Assembly (NCBI GenBank): GCA_964023205.1
Contig: OZ026844.1
Span: 6,012,840 to 6,076,839, forward strand
Length of the DNA: 64,000 bases
Reading direction: 5' to 3'
Source of the DNA: Lutraria lutraria
Lineage: Eukaryota > Mollusca > Bivalvia > Venerida > Mactridae
Position 1 is the first letter of the stretch. Each line of letters opens with the position of its first letter. The position numbers and the translations under genes were made by a program. Of this stretch, positions 1-11,956 are shown in pieces. The notes beneath the pieces are model-generated. The model saw nothing but the letters and a program-made list of their open reading frames with translations, was not told the DNA's origin and did no database searches.

Positions 1-61
1 CAAGGTCGATGCATGTTTGTCATGACTGTATTTAACCGTGTATGTTTGCTTTCTTATTCAG

Positions 62-299
62 ATTTTATGAAGTAGCCAGAGGGTGCCTTACGAATACAAC
101 CAAACGGTTTTGTGGGGAAGAAGCCAGTATCTTTATTTATACAGTAATGAGTGGGTCCATGCCGCCATATTGTGAGGTCTCATACTTTCCAAATGATGGT
201 GCAGCCACAACAAGTGCGTATACCAGAGCAGCGGCTGTTACGTCATCAATATCGTGTTTCCTATTTATAGTAACATTATTATTTATTGCAATTATTTGA
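62..299 (+). CDS. 3'-terminal exon of an unrecognised surface protein
   Basis: A splice acceptor (pyrimidine-rich, ending ttcag at 61) precedes an open frame that runs to TGA at 297-299, so this is read as the last coding exon of a gene lying to the left of the window. The encoded part (about 78 residues) has four cysteines, one N-glycosylation sequon (NTT) and ends in a Ser/Thr/Ala-rich stretch followed by a hydrophobic tail of about 15 residues with no basic residues after it. That tail pattern is typical of a GPI-attachment signal; a C-terminal membrane anchor is the alternative. An AATAAA at 955-960 is one possible poly(A) signal. I do not recognise the family. Confidence 0.5.
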
Positions 300-1926
300 T
301 GTGTTACAGTATGTAATGTGATCATACGTACAATTAGCAAACTTTACAAATTTTTTTGCAAAACTTAAATTCATCGGATTTGAAAAGGGTATCTGATATT
401 CAAGAAGACCATATTAATTTCATTTTAAAATCTTAGATCCAATTTTCGTGTGGTAAGAGAGACGATATGCAAATCTGCAAAGCTTGAAAACCGTTGATTT
501 TCTATATTAATATAAATCAAAATTGTGTACTAAAATGTGAAAATTATTCGTCTGTCTGTCCTCCAGTATTCCTGGAAATTCAATATCACGTTTTGCTGTT
601 CAAATCTAAATTGTTGTTGGTTAACAACTTCAAGAAGTAAAACATGGATGTCAACATTTATTAATAAACATATACGAGTACAGTGTCATGTGTATAATTT
701 TAATAGATACACATTTTAAATAGTATACATGTAACTTTGCAAGACTTCCATATTTAGTAAAATACTCGTAGATGTAATACTGTATATAAAGAAAGATGTC
801 ATATAACTGTAAAACAGTTTTTCGTTGGTTTATCAATTCATTATAGGCCTAATTAGAGACATAGATAATAACACCTCTAATCTAATTAAAAACATACCTC
901 TGTAACAGACAGCGATTTTATTGTTTTAATTCTTTTTATATATTGTGTTAGAAGAATAAATGATTTTCAACTTATGAATGTGTACATTAGTGTTAGTTTT
1001 CACAATATTCAGGCAAATCATATGTTTAAGATCAATGTCTTGATTTGTCATTTAGTCATGAATAAATTGCAAACTCTAGTTGTTTCTTATAAAGAGTAAC
1101 ACATGAGCCAGTTTGTTGATTAAAATGTTTGTATACTGTTAAACTGATATACTCGGTCAATACTCTGTCAAAAGCATTATGACTTTTTACTTGTTTAGTT
1201 TTATATACTTGTATATCTTTGATTGCCTTAATTGTAATGGTGTCATATTCGATGTATATCTAAAATATTCAAAAATCTTGGTGACCAATTATAAATGTTG
1301 AGCGTTGTTTACAACAAAAACTATGTAAGTTATTACTAAAAACAAATGTATATGGTATTGTAGTCGCTTCCAGGGGTTGACACTATGGAACTTTATTATT
1401 AAAGTGTGAAGTTTCTTCATTTATACATTATTCTACACTGATATAATAATGAATATAGTTTTAATATACAAAATACATTTCTGGATCTAAAAAGTATCAA
1501 TTTTGCTCCTAAACTGAGCATGTTAATTATCAGGATAAGGTTTTAAGTTTCATATACAATTTGGACACACTTTGTAATATGTACATATTTGATTATTGCT
1601 TGTATTTATTGATAAATTATCATTTGTTCGTGTGTGCTTCAGTTAAAACCACGCATTGTTAAAACAATGACAAGGTTTTATTAATATATATATTAGTTCG
1701 TTTGATTGGTTCATATAACCAGTTACATATATGTGTAAATGTTGTTTGTATATTGAGAACATGTGATCGCTTAAATAAAATGTAAATTGCTGTGCCTCTT
1801 GGTCGATCAATCGAATTATTAATCAACCGGAACAGGCATGCAACAGTAAGTTAGGAGAGGGCATACATCATAAAGTCAGTGAAGTATCGGTGATTGCCTT
1901 TTTTCAGTCTCAGTCATTTTGGTTTT

Positions 1927-2070
1927 ACTCCGTTTTTCAACCAATACATGTTTCAGTTATATACGGCGGCCGATTCACCTAACACGTTTTTCGTGGACAG
2001 TATTCTTACCAGCGCTAACTAAACCTTCAGCAAGGAACCACCACTTCTTCAAATGTGGAGGAAAAACTAG
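1927..2070 (-). mobile_element. SINE tail fragment (family A)
   Basis: Shares the words 'cagttatatacggcggcc', 'attcacctaaca', 'ttttcgtggac' and 'agtattcttaccag' with the SINE at 17700-17920 and with fragments near 8304 and 28170. The tRNA-like head is absent here, so this is a truncated copy whose 3' tail lies at the low-coordinate side. Confidence 0.5.
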
Positions 2071-2130
2071 TAGTTAAGTTTACAAAACGAACCCTGGTCT
2101 ATACAACAGAGAGATGATACAATGTCTCAG

Positions 2131-2390
2131 TCACGAAAATACTAAATTAAATACAAAACAATGTAGTAGCTGAAGATAGTTCACAGTCTTATTTGGAATG
2201 TACATGCAATTAATTGAAAATACACGATGGAAAGCATCGTAGATGACGGAGAGAGTACTGTACAAATGATTCAGATGGTAATTAAGTGCGCTCTGTTTCC
2301 TTCCATTTGCAATGTTCGGTATGAACTCTACAACCTCAGCACCATCTTTGAATCGTTGAATTAGTGTACTGACTTTATCCAAGTCATTGA
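2131..2390 (-). pseudogene. possible coding fragment, unrecognised
   Basis: An open minus-strand frame of about 85 codons has protein-like composition (mixed hydrophobic and charged residues, few repeats), unlike the surrounding AT-rich filler. It has no in-frame ATG; an in-frame stop lies just upstream and I found no clean acceptor in phase. It may be a decayed exon or gene fragment, or chance. Confidence 0.2.
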
Positions 2391-3243
2391 CATCATTTCA
2401 TGATTATGTTCTAAACATGATACATGTATTCAACTTGGATAAAATGACTGAATAATATGTTATCATTGAATAACATTCACAACTATTTAATCAGTTGAAG
2501 CGATTTTGTAATCATTCGAATGAATGCATTGTATTGTATAACTAGAGACGTACAGATGACGGACATCATTTATATATTATGAGATAATACAGATGTAATA
2601 ATTTAACTTAAAAAGCATCGTTATTAAAACAATATGTACAGGCAATCTAAGGCACTAAGGAGTACTTAATGCACATTTGGAAAATGGACCTCAGCAAGCT
2701 AGAATGATAATATCTACAATATTGAAGACCGAAATGGTCCTATATATAGTGGTCCTCTCGACAGCTATAACCATGAACTGGTACACAAACTAAAATAATA
2801 ACCATGTAATATATATCACACATATGATCAGAAAAATCACGGTAGCTACATAAATCTTATCCAATGCAGCTGTATTCAGAAAAAAGGTGATATATCTCTT
2901 GCGTTATTTTCAATAAACAACTCACGTCGACCATTTGAAATCAGAATATCGACAATGACATTGTTATTAAGCAGTAGATACTCGACATAAACTTTCATGA
3001 CAAAGTCAGTCAATTGTTCGTCTATTATCTTCATAGAACAAGTTTAAAGTTAAAGAATTGGAAATAGTATTGGTAAACAGTGATCATTATGATCGGTTAA
3101 ATAGACATGTAATTACACACAATCAGTGGGTGAAAACTCCAAACGTTTCACGATTTGTATTTTTTTCTTAAAGCAAAGATTTATGTCAAGTCGTTCCAGT
3201 CAGTTGACACATTTGCTTTCTTCGGGTTGTTTACGTGTCTCCT

Positions 3244-5740
3244 TCAAATAGTTTTAAACACAACAACATTCTCGTTAAAGGATACCCTGGTAGAGGGTCG
3301 TTCACTGATGCTTGCTGTATCTGTTTGGCTGTATTTCTTCTTTAATCTCTTCTCTTCCTTCATTTGAGCATTCTTCTGTTGAATCTTACGTCGATTCTTC
3401 GCTCGTATGTCCAACCTCTTCTTTGTTTCAGGTGTTGTCCTCGAATAACTCTCATAGTTAAAGTTAATTGTTTTCTTCAATCTTGGCCAGAACTCCTTCC
3501 CACACGCGGCGCCTGCTTCTTTAATTCGTTTTGTAGTGTCAACTGGAAGTTGTACTAAGCTATCAATGTTAATTGGTTTCCGTTCTGCTGGGACGTTAGG
3601 ATTTTCTTCTCTTTTGTTAGACTGTCGGTCAGACACTTTATCGGTGAGTGGTTCGTTGTGGGTGATGTTCGCCAGCTTGACTTTGTTTATTGACGTCACG
3701 TCTGTATCCAGTGTAACAATGGTGGTCTTGCAGGTTGGGGTTATCTCATCTTTTGCGTCAGTATTGGAGTACGAAGCGACTGGGGCTACCGGCAACTTTC
3801 TTCTTGTACGTTTACGCGTCAGTTTTGCCTGTGGATTTGACTCTTCAGGTTTGTTATTGTTTCTGACATCTTCACGCTTTTGTTTTTCCAGTTCTATTCG
3901 CTCAGCCGCGGTAAGCAAAGCGTTTTCGTGCAACCCAGCAGACTCGTCTAGTACATCTCTATAGGAAGATGTCCGGGAAACTGACGGAAACTTCTCGCTG
4001 TCTGTTCTCCTTAGTCTTCCGGTATTTATGATTGAAATGTTGCTATTCTCGCGTTGAATAACGGCTCTTGAAGCGGTCATAAACTCGTTGCGACTCTGTG
4101 CAACTGGCGACCCAACGCGCGGCCGTGGGGACATCTGGCGAACAATAATTGCGTGCTCATTTTCTGCTGTTTTACGCTGATCTTCTTGTTCACTTTGTTT
4201 CTTTTTGTATTCTTTGAAGTCTTTCAAGATTGCGGACGTTGGACGTGATTTATCAAAGACCGGTATCGGGTTGTCCACCAGAGCTGATTTATGATGATCT
4301 TTGGCTACTTTCACATCATCAGACCGTTTTGAATAACGAGCCCATGTGTCCATCACATCTGTGACTTCTTTTCTCATAAACTTCTTCAGTTTGAAAGCGT
4401 CAGAGTACACTGTTGATTGTCGCTTCGGTGTGTCTGGCATAATCCGCTTCCAAGATTCTTTGCGTTCCTCTCTCTTTATTGCTTTTGGAGTAGGTGGAAG
4501 AACTCGACTTCTTTCATTCCGTTCTTGCTCTTTCTTCCTCATTAGCATGAGAGTTTGTCCCATATCAAGTGGTACAAGATTTGTAATTGAAGCGTTCTCA
4601 TCATCACTTTCTGCGTGCAGCCCAGCCGGGGGAGCAGTTATTATACTGTGTCGATCGTCTCCAAGATGTTTGTATTTAAATTTGACATCAATGCCCATTG
4701 CATTCTCTATGTTTGGAAAGGATGTCATAGTAGCTCCAGTATCTTTGGTTTCTTCTTTCAGTGCATCATACGTTTTACCTTCCATGGCATTTATCCTCGG
4801 TGAATTTACCTCTTTATCGTTTTGAATAGGAGGAAACTTAAATTTCAACTCATCTCTGTACATTTCGATTTCTCTCAGAGATCCTAATTGTCGAGGAGCG
4901 TTAACATTCGCTGACATTTTTCTCTGTTGGTCATACATTTCCGGCTTGTCTGAAGTGGGTCGAGGTTTTTTATTCTGTTGCTGTGATTTGTAGTATCGCT
5001 TGAAACTATGCATCTTGTACACGTATTGGTAAGCCAGTTGTGCAGTGAAATCGCCTTTAATGTCTTGAAGGTGGCGCTCATTTCTTTCTTTTGTCAGCTT
5101 TTCTTGATCAATCAGACTTTTCAGATCTTCTACATGCTTCGAATGAAGATGGTCGTTTTTCAGTTTCACGTTCGCCATTGCTTGATTTGACATGTGCGTT
5201 AAGGCGCTGTACTGATGTTCAAGGCCATGGTAACCACGATAAGCTGTTGCTATCTGTTGTTTTGTCATCTTTCCATCTCGTGTTATGTCTCTGAATTAGA
5301 AATGTTGACAATTACGGTTAATTTATCGTGTATGTGAGCTACATGCTTTACTGGATTCATGACCATATATGTATTAACGTGCTGTTGTTATTCCAATGAA
5401 TGAGTAATACTTAGACGAGATGTAGAAGAGTACTGAATGTTTACTAAGTGGTGGATCGATGTATGTAATATACAATGTATTCTTTCATTAAATGTCAAAT
5501 TTAATGTTATATTTTGATCAATCAGACTCAAGTAATGCATTCATATAATCATACTGTGTGGGTCATGGTGATTGTTGCATTCATTAAGTTAGCTGGTTTA
5601 ATTCTTATGTTAATATCTTAGCTTGAGGTATATCTTGATAAAAGTTTCAGATAATGAATATACCTTTTTCTGGCTTCCAATCGTCTATATATAATTTGAA
5701 GGTCCACTTCTTTTAGTGTGTTTTGAACTTGCTCCTCCAT
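3244..5740 (-). CDS. two-exon gene, 707-aa basic low-complexity protein of unknown function
   Basis: Exons on the minus strand are 5740-5664 and 5290-3244. Exon 1 starts at an ATG with an in-frame stop at 5782-5780, encodes 25 codons plus 2 nt, and ends at a donor (AG|GTATAT). Exon 2 begins after an acceptor (aattcag) and continues the frame exactly, passing through an internal ATG at 5268 that a simple ORF search would take as the start. The protein is rich in Lys, Arg, Glu, Ser and Thr. Its first roughly 115 residues look helical and charged; the rest looks disordered, with many S/T-P sites and a K/R-rich region near the C terminus. No signal peptide, membrane segment or catalytic motif is visible. 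I do not recognise the family; a cytoskeletal, ciliary or nuclear scaffold role would be speculation. Confidence 0.75.
5664..5740 (-). CDS. exon 1 of the 707-aa protein gene
   Basis: A 77-nt coding exon: ATG at 5740, donor GT at 5663-5662. It encodes a charged helical start with the motif RRLEARK. The split Arg codon (AG + A) joins exon 2 at 5290. The 373-bp intron is GT-AG. Confidence 0.7.
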
Positions 5741-6509
5741 TATTAGATTATGTTCTATTTTAACTTCTGTATGAACTTTTTAAATCAAATAAATTGTTAG
5801 ATCCAAAGAATTTTCTCAAAGAACGTATTCCAACTGTTAAAGATACACATAACTTTCATCTTGTTTATTTCCAGTGATTATAGTGGTAAAATCAAGCAAT
5901 GAACCAGTTCAGATATAGAATTTAAAACTAGTGTATAACTTTTTTAAATACCTGAAAAATTACCTAAGTTTTGGTGAATATTTTGGTCCCGTAACAAAAT
6001 GTGATAACAAATGTTCATGTATGTAACATCAATTATACTTGTCAAAGTAGTGTTATACTGTCATTGTTTAGAACGCAATTAAAAAGTCCTATATCTCACA
6101 CAATATAGTAAAGTGTCGTTTTTTTCTTTGTATATATTCAATCAATAACTTAGTGAAATAATTGCTTCTAATTACGACAGGTCTGACAAAGCCTACAGAA
6201 AAAAGTATGTTCTAGTTGCTGTATTTAATTAATCCTTTGTCCAATTCCTTTTTTTCAGAAATAAAATAATTTTAAAGGATTATACTGATTTTTTACACAA
6301 GACTTTAAAAAAAACTTAAAATACAAACTGCCTTTCATCGCATTTTTAGACTTAAGGTCCAAAGATCCTTCATTTCAAGTAGTGAAACCTTTATTCTTTG
6401 TACAATAGAGAGGATTTTCTAGGAATTTGTCATCAAAGCCGGACTGTGTGAGAACAATCTGTTTATAATGCTGCCATCTACAGTAGAACACTTCAACTCA
6501 GTTTAATAG

Positions 6510-6682
6510 TACAGTACAACCTCTCCAAAGCAACACCTTCTAGGAGAGGCAAAATTGTACAGTTGTTGTTGAGAGGCTGTTGCTCTAGAAAGGTTAAATT
6601 AATAGTTTAATCATAGAGTGGGAAAAATTATGCAACAGGAGGTTGTTGCTTAAGAGGGCCGCTCTAGAGATGCTGCACTGTA
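6510..6682. mobile_element. MITE family 1 copy
   Basis: 173-bp non-coding element with terminal inverted repeats (tacagtacaacctctcc at the left, a diverged tgctgcactgta at the right) bounded by TA. Related copies lie at 21140, 22397, 33605 and 43450. Confidence 0.7.
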
Positions 6683-7144
6683 AATCTGTCATAAAAACAC
6701 TGCAGTAGTGTTAATCAAGCTTTAAGCTAGATGTACCAGTATATCAATCAATTTAAATGCCGTATAAATAAACTGCAATGTTGTATGGCCTAAAAAGCTG
6801 TTTGTTTCTTGTTACCAGACCCACCCTTATTTTTGCCTGTGATCCTGGACCATTGAATGGTACATCCTCTTCCTTTTTACCTTTCCAGACCCTTTCAAGA
6901 GCCAGAAGGAATCTCCGACCCACCTATCTATCTTTTAATGAGCATGTACATGTAACCAGAAACAAAGATGAAATATTAGGCCTAATTTGGAATCTAGTTA
7001 TCTGACAATAAGTACCCTTTACTGGAGTTAACTTTGCTCATGGAGCCAGGGTCAATGGGCACATATTTCAAAGCTTTAACAGTAAGAGAAGACCTTAGAT
7101 TTACACCATCCATAAGCTAGCTATAGGCTAGTTTACATGAAAAC

Positions 7145-7250
7145 TTTGTCTAGACCTGGATGGGATTCAAACTCACATTGGTGAGCGGCTAGTGATTATA
7201 AGTCAGAGACCGTAACCACTCCAGTATGAAGACCCCAAACTACTGTTCAC
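7145..7250 (-). mobile_element. SINE head, tRNA-like (family B)
   Basis: On the minus strand the sequence carries a pol-III A-box-like stretch (agtggttacggtctctgac) and a B-box-like stretch (gagtttgaatccca). A related copy is at 35025-35105. Confidence 0.55.
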
Positions 7251-7699
7251 TCTTGTTTTATAGTTTGATGTCTGTTGAAGTGCGATGTATCAGGGGTCTT
7301 AGAGTTATAACAGTTGGATCAATTTGCTACATTACAACATCAAAATGATGTAGAAAGAATTGCAAAAAGAAATGTACATACATGTAAAATTTATTGAGTA
7401 TAATACAACATCTAATTAACAATACATCAATAAATAAAACAAAACAGCAATTTTAATTGCATATATCAACAAGGCTTATAATTAAACTACTGATATGTAA
7501 TAAATCTAAGGAAACAACACAACCTACTAGGACGGATGAATAAAAACGTTAGACAGGCGTTAAGGTGTCACAGTTCTAAAAAATAAATCATGAGAGATCT
7601 ATGCCGATGTGCTTAAGAAAGAATTCTAACTAATAGTTAGAATTCTAGTATGTGATATGTTTAAAACACAATAATAACAATATTTTTACAATGCAGTAT

Positions 7700-7955
7700 A
7701 TGCTTATAATACAGTTAAGTGCTCACCCCACTTTTTCATCCAATCAGTGATGAGGACTTTTTAACTTTTTGGCTTTCTGATTTTAACGAAATATAAAACC
7801 AGCATTCTAACTTCTTAGTTTCGTAGACCGACTAAAATGGGCAGAGCACTAAGATGGTCAGAATGAATATTTGGGTGTTCAACAAAATAAGAAAGCTAAC
7901 CTCACTACTGCTCCTTTTAGCTTTCGTATTTATGGAGAAAACCCAAACATACACT
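7700..7955. repeat. dispersed repeat, copy 1
   Basis: About 250 bp clearly related to 18910-19170: shared 'ccaatcagtga', 'accagcattctaac', 'aagaaagcta' and 'gctccttttagctttc'. Its 3' half is an imperfect inverted repeat. A 66-codon open frame inside it (7854-8054) is not conserved as coding in the second copy. Confidence 0.65.
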
Positions 7956-8303
7956 CAAACGTTAACATTATCAAAGCAAAAGTCAGGGAATGAAGAAATG
8001 ACAGAAATCAGAGAATTCTATGATATCAGTAGAGCTATTTCAGAAAGTTCTTAAATCTTTAACATTGATTTATTAAAAATGATTGACTGAAACTCATAAA
8101 TTCTGAACTGATGAAATAACAGCAAAATACTGAAATTTCTAATTTCAAAGTTGACTAAATAAATTGTTGGTGGTAACATTAATTTGAGGTAGATGGACCG
8201 CTATGACCAGTACTGATGTAGATATTGTGTATGCAATAAAAAAGATTATTTATATGCCTAATACCAGCTATTAATAATACTTGTACTCAAAGGTATCTGA
8301 CTT

Positions 8304-8400
8304 ATTTGGGTTTAATGCCGTTTATCAACAATTTTTCACTTATATACAGTGGCCAATTCACCTAACAAGTTTTCCAGCGCCCAATTGTACAACCACTGGT
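8304..8400 (-). mobile_element. SINE tail fragment (family A)
   Basis: Matches the tail words 'caacaatttttca', 'ttatatacagtggcc' and 'attcacctaacaagtttt' of the 17700-17920 SINE; truncated, no tRNA-like head. Confidence 0.5.
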
Positions 8401-11277
8401 TGTGATTGTATTGTCATACTAATATGAAGAACAATTAACAAAGTCTGTAGTACAGGAGAGACATAATGGCACATTATGGTATAATCTGATACATACATTT
8501 AAGTTCAATCTTTTTATGCAATTGAATTTTCTCTAATAAATGCCTTCACTTAATTATCACCCCTCACTTAAAGAATGCTCCTCACTTAATTGATAGAGTC
8601 CTACATTTTTTTAAGAGAAATAACAATGATTAAACTATTTTTGATAAACAATGCTTTAAAAATTCATTGAATTACATCAAATTTGATTATAAATCATTCA
8701 AAAATAATTTGATAAATTGAAGAAAATTCTTAATAAGTATCATTGGCAGGGCTCCACAATCTTTTTCAGGCTGCTCGTCCTGCTGGACAACTAGCTCAGA
8801 AGTTTAACTAGTTCTACAGCAATTTGTTGAGCACTAGCTGATTTGGGAAATATTCTATTTCAGTGTTATTGTCCACATGCAGTTCATAATAAGATAATTG
8901 TTAATGAATACAAACAATAAACATAAACAACTATGCATGCATTGAAATAATTATTTAGATAATAATTGCACAATTACCACATTGCATATTATTAACAATT
9001 GGCAAAACATTCATAACAAGAGTGCTACTAGCAATGCCAAAACTTGTCTGTTCACCAGCTCGGTGAGATCTATCCACCGATCATGTTTCATGTTGCTAGC
9101 TCTTATAGTTTCCAAGTTACGGGCAACATTAAAGTTTTTTGCGCAGACAAAAACAGACAAGCTTATAAAACAAACAAATGATGTTCAATATATTAAAATA
9201 TATATAAAAAAAGTGTGCTTAGAATCTGTAAGAAAATACTAAAGCTTACCATTCATTTTTTTTTAAACAAAATAAATTTATTAAATAAATGAATATTAAC
9301 GAAACTTAAGTTTATCCAATGCAGCATATTGTTATAACAACAAAGAAGGTAAATTATTAATTAAATAAACATAAACATAAATAAGCAACTTTTATAATTT
9401 GGCAGATTGCAAAATTTAAGAAAAAACAGAACGATTGTCATAAAAAATGTTGTAAAATCGGTGGGTCAATATCAGGACTAAAATAAGCACATTCAGAAAA
9501 TAATACATGTATAATATAATTATTATGTACATTGTAAACAAATATAGATATTGCATGTCAGAATGAAAAATTGTCACTAAGCTAATCAAAGTTATTTTCA
9601 GTCTTTTCCGAAGTAATCACTAGGACTTGAGTCATTTGTGATACATTCAGAGATTAACTTATTTATCTTCATTTATAATTTATATACAGAATATGTCCTT
9701 ATAAATGTCCCATCCCAAATTAATAGTATCTTTTTAGAACAAAAAGAAAAATCTTTATTAAACATATATGCTCGTATAATCCACTGTATCTAACTAGTCA
9801 AAGAATTTATTTATCAAAGAAATCAATAAAGATGAAAATCACCAAACACAAAATATGAAAACGATTAATTTATTATATCTATGTTTTGCCGCGAAAGAAA
9901 TCTCTAATATGAAATACTCAAGGCATTTTTATTAGCAAAAATTTGGTAGTGTAAACTACATATAAGATTGAGATCACAAAAAATGCCACAAAATCAATTT
10001 GGATAGATTCATACATATATAGCACATGGGAAGAAATACAACAAATCATGTCATAAATATGTAAGTGTAATACAGGCTTCTGACTTCAGTTTTTCGAAGC
10101 TTACATACATAACAACTAAGTTAAGTACTTCGACAGCTTTTAGTAAACTTTTTGTCAAACTTACTATCAAATGGTAGAGTTTCCCACTTTTTAAAGAAAA
10201 CTTTTTTTTGAAGTCCAGTCCTGTTAAAAGTAGCTATGAAAAAAAAGAAGGTTTATCATTGATACCTGAACATGCAAGGTACACATTATCAATTTATTGA
10301 AACACAAAAAACTGCTAAACGTTGTAAGAAACTGCTAATGGCAAGTGATGGCTCCATCTATGAGCACATTATATAACTACAAGCATATAATTTACGCCAT
10401 CTAGTACAGAAACTGCAGCAACTCTGCAATATAATCAACATAATTCTAATTACAATATAATTAAAATTAATTCTACTATGAAATATGATGGTCTACAGTT
10501 GAATACCTAAATCTAAAAATTAATATTAAATGTTATTTTTTAAAATTATAATTCTATTCATCATACATTATTTAATATTAGGCAAATTAGATTTCTAATC
10601 ATCAAATCATAGAGATTTATACAAATTCAGATCCAAACAAAGTATAATACAATGTACTTGAGTCATATCTAATGAAACACATCGATTTCTACTTCACTAT
10701 TTTTGTAATCATTTAATGATAATCTGAAAGCTTTGACATAAGAAAGTATACTTTTCTAGTCATTCATGATCAGAGTTAGTAAAAAATACACTATTTTACC
10801 AAATGTCTAAGAAGGCTTCAATGGTCGATACTACGTGACTTAATAACCACTGTATGCCATTTCAACAGTAAATTACCAGCATGGTACTCAGGACATACAC
10901 ATGTACAATTAACTTTCATCAGCATTTTCAACAAGGTAAAATAAGTTAAAGAATAAAATTTATGAGAAAAAAGTAGAAATTTTAATTTCGATTTCTAAAA
11001 AAATGGGATGTGAAAACAATACATAAGAAAGAGAAAATTTTGTGATATTATGCATCATGTGAGATTATACAACTTGAGAATTATATCATGTTTATACCAC
11101 ATGAATATATCAGATATTTCTATAGGGTTATAATCAAACCATGTCATATCAATACACTAGACGTAAGTCTGATGCATTATAAATCTCAAACACTTATACC
11201 TAAACATGACCTGTATATACTTATACAATCACATCACATGTATAACTTTATCACACTTGTAGATATATGAAATAAAT

Positions 11278-11310
11278 ACAGTCAAACCTGCCATGTATAA
11301 TGGCCATCAT
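11278..11310. mobile_element. MITE family 2, one-end fragment
   Basis: Begins with tacagtcaaacctg, the terminal repeat of the family seen at 36180 and 48084. The partner end is not visible, so this is a fragment. Confidence 0.35.
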
Positions 11311-11354
11311 ATAAACAACAGATACTTATTAGCACATATTCATAAACAAGACTA

Positions 11355-11655
11355 ACTAGAAATGTGTCCGGAGGACACGAATGCTCCCACTGATAGCTAG
11401 GTCAAAAAAGGACCATAACTCCTGTGAAAATTACTGGATTTCAAAGGAAATCAAACTTGACCAGTATTTTATTATCATACAACTTCATGTAAAAATATAA
11501 CACCAATCCATGGAATATTTCTTGAGTTATCGCTTGGAAACCGAAATTTGAATGGACGGACAGGGTTAACACTATGCCTTACCACCATTTCGAATGGCCG
11601 GGTGCAATAAACTCTCAGAATAAAGACCGGATAACTGCCTCTTTGGTGACACTGT
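11355..11655. repeat. mollusc-type dispersed repeat abutting the PTPDC1 stop codon
   Basis: Opens with aactagaaatgtgtccggag and carries an 'aaaggaccataactcctg' phrase of a style that recurs in dispersed bivalve repeats (compare 18520 and 19920 in this window). It ends directly at the PTPDC1 stop, so the 3' UTR is probably repeat-derived. A minus-strand AATAAA lies at 11473-11468. Confidence 0.45.
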
Positions 11656-11662
11656 ACGTCCA

Positions 11663-11956
11663 TTACTTTAAACCATGCTTATTAGACAACTGATATTGTA
11701 GATTATGGAAAAATTGGAACAGTTTTTCTGCATCTATTGGCTTCATTTCATTCCAGTGCTCTTTCTCGTCATCTGATACACACAGTTCCATGGTTGTCAG
11801 AGCCCAGCTCTGCTCTATGTCTGGACCATGGTAATAAACCCACTGATGAGTTAAATGAGATAATAACTTTTCGTAGACATTTATCAAGGTTTGTTCTTTA
11901 AGGGGCTTCAACTTGGATATAACTTTCACTATGTACTCGATTGTATGTCTGGTCCC
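11663..11956 (-). CDS. PTPDC1: PTPDC1 exon 13 (last)
   Basis: 294 nt including TAA at 11665-11663; helical C-terminal domain. The true exon starts at 11956, nine codons upstream of the first start-like codon. Confidence 0.82.
   Translation of the reverse strand, partial: GTRHTIEYIVKVISKLKPLKEQTLINVYEKLLSHLTHQWVYYHGPDIEQSWALTTMELCVSDDEKEHWNEMKPIDAEKLFQFFHNLQYQLSNKHGLK

Larger units (their letters stand above)
300..3243. other. non-coding interval with SINE tail
   Basis: AT-rich sequence, probably the 3' UTR of the left-hand gene followed by intergenic DNA. Recognisable content is a SINE tail near 1920-2070 and a possible minus-strand coding fragment at 2131-2390, listed separately. I see nothing else that can be supported. 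Confidence 0.4.
5783..11340. other. intergenic AT-rich DNA with MITE and SINE copies
   Basis: About 5.5 kb between the 3244-5740 gene and the 3' end of PTPDC1 (both on the minus strand). It contains a MITE (6510-6682), a tRNA-like SINE head (about 7145-7250), a dispersed repeat (7700-7955), a SINE tail (8304-8400) and a possible hAT-like MITE edge near 8757. I found no coding exon I could support. Confidence 0.4.

Noticed and set aside
7854..8054. 66-codon open frame with a hydrophobic start, signal-peptide-like
   Set aside because: It lies in a dispersed repeat whose second copy (18910-19170) does not keep the frame.
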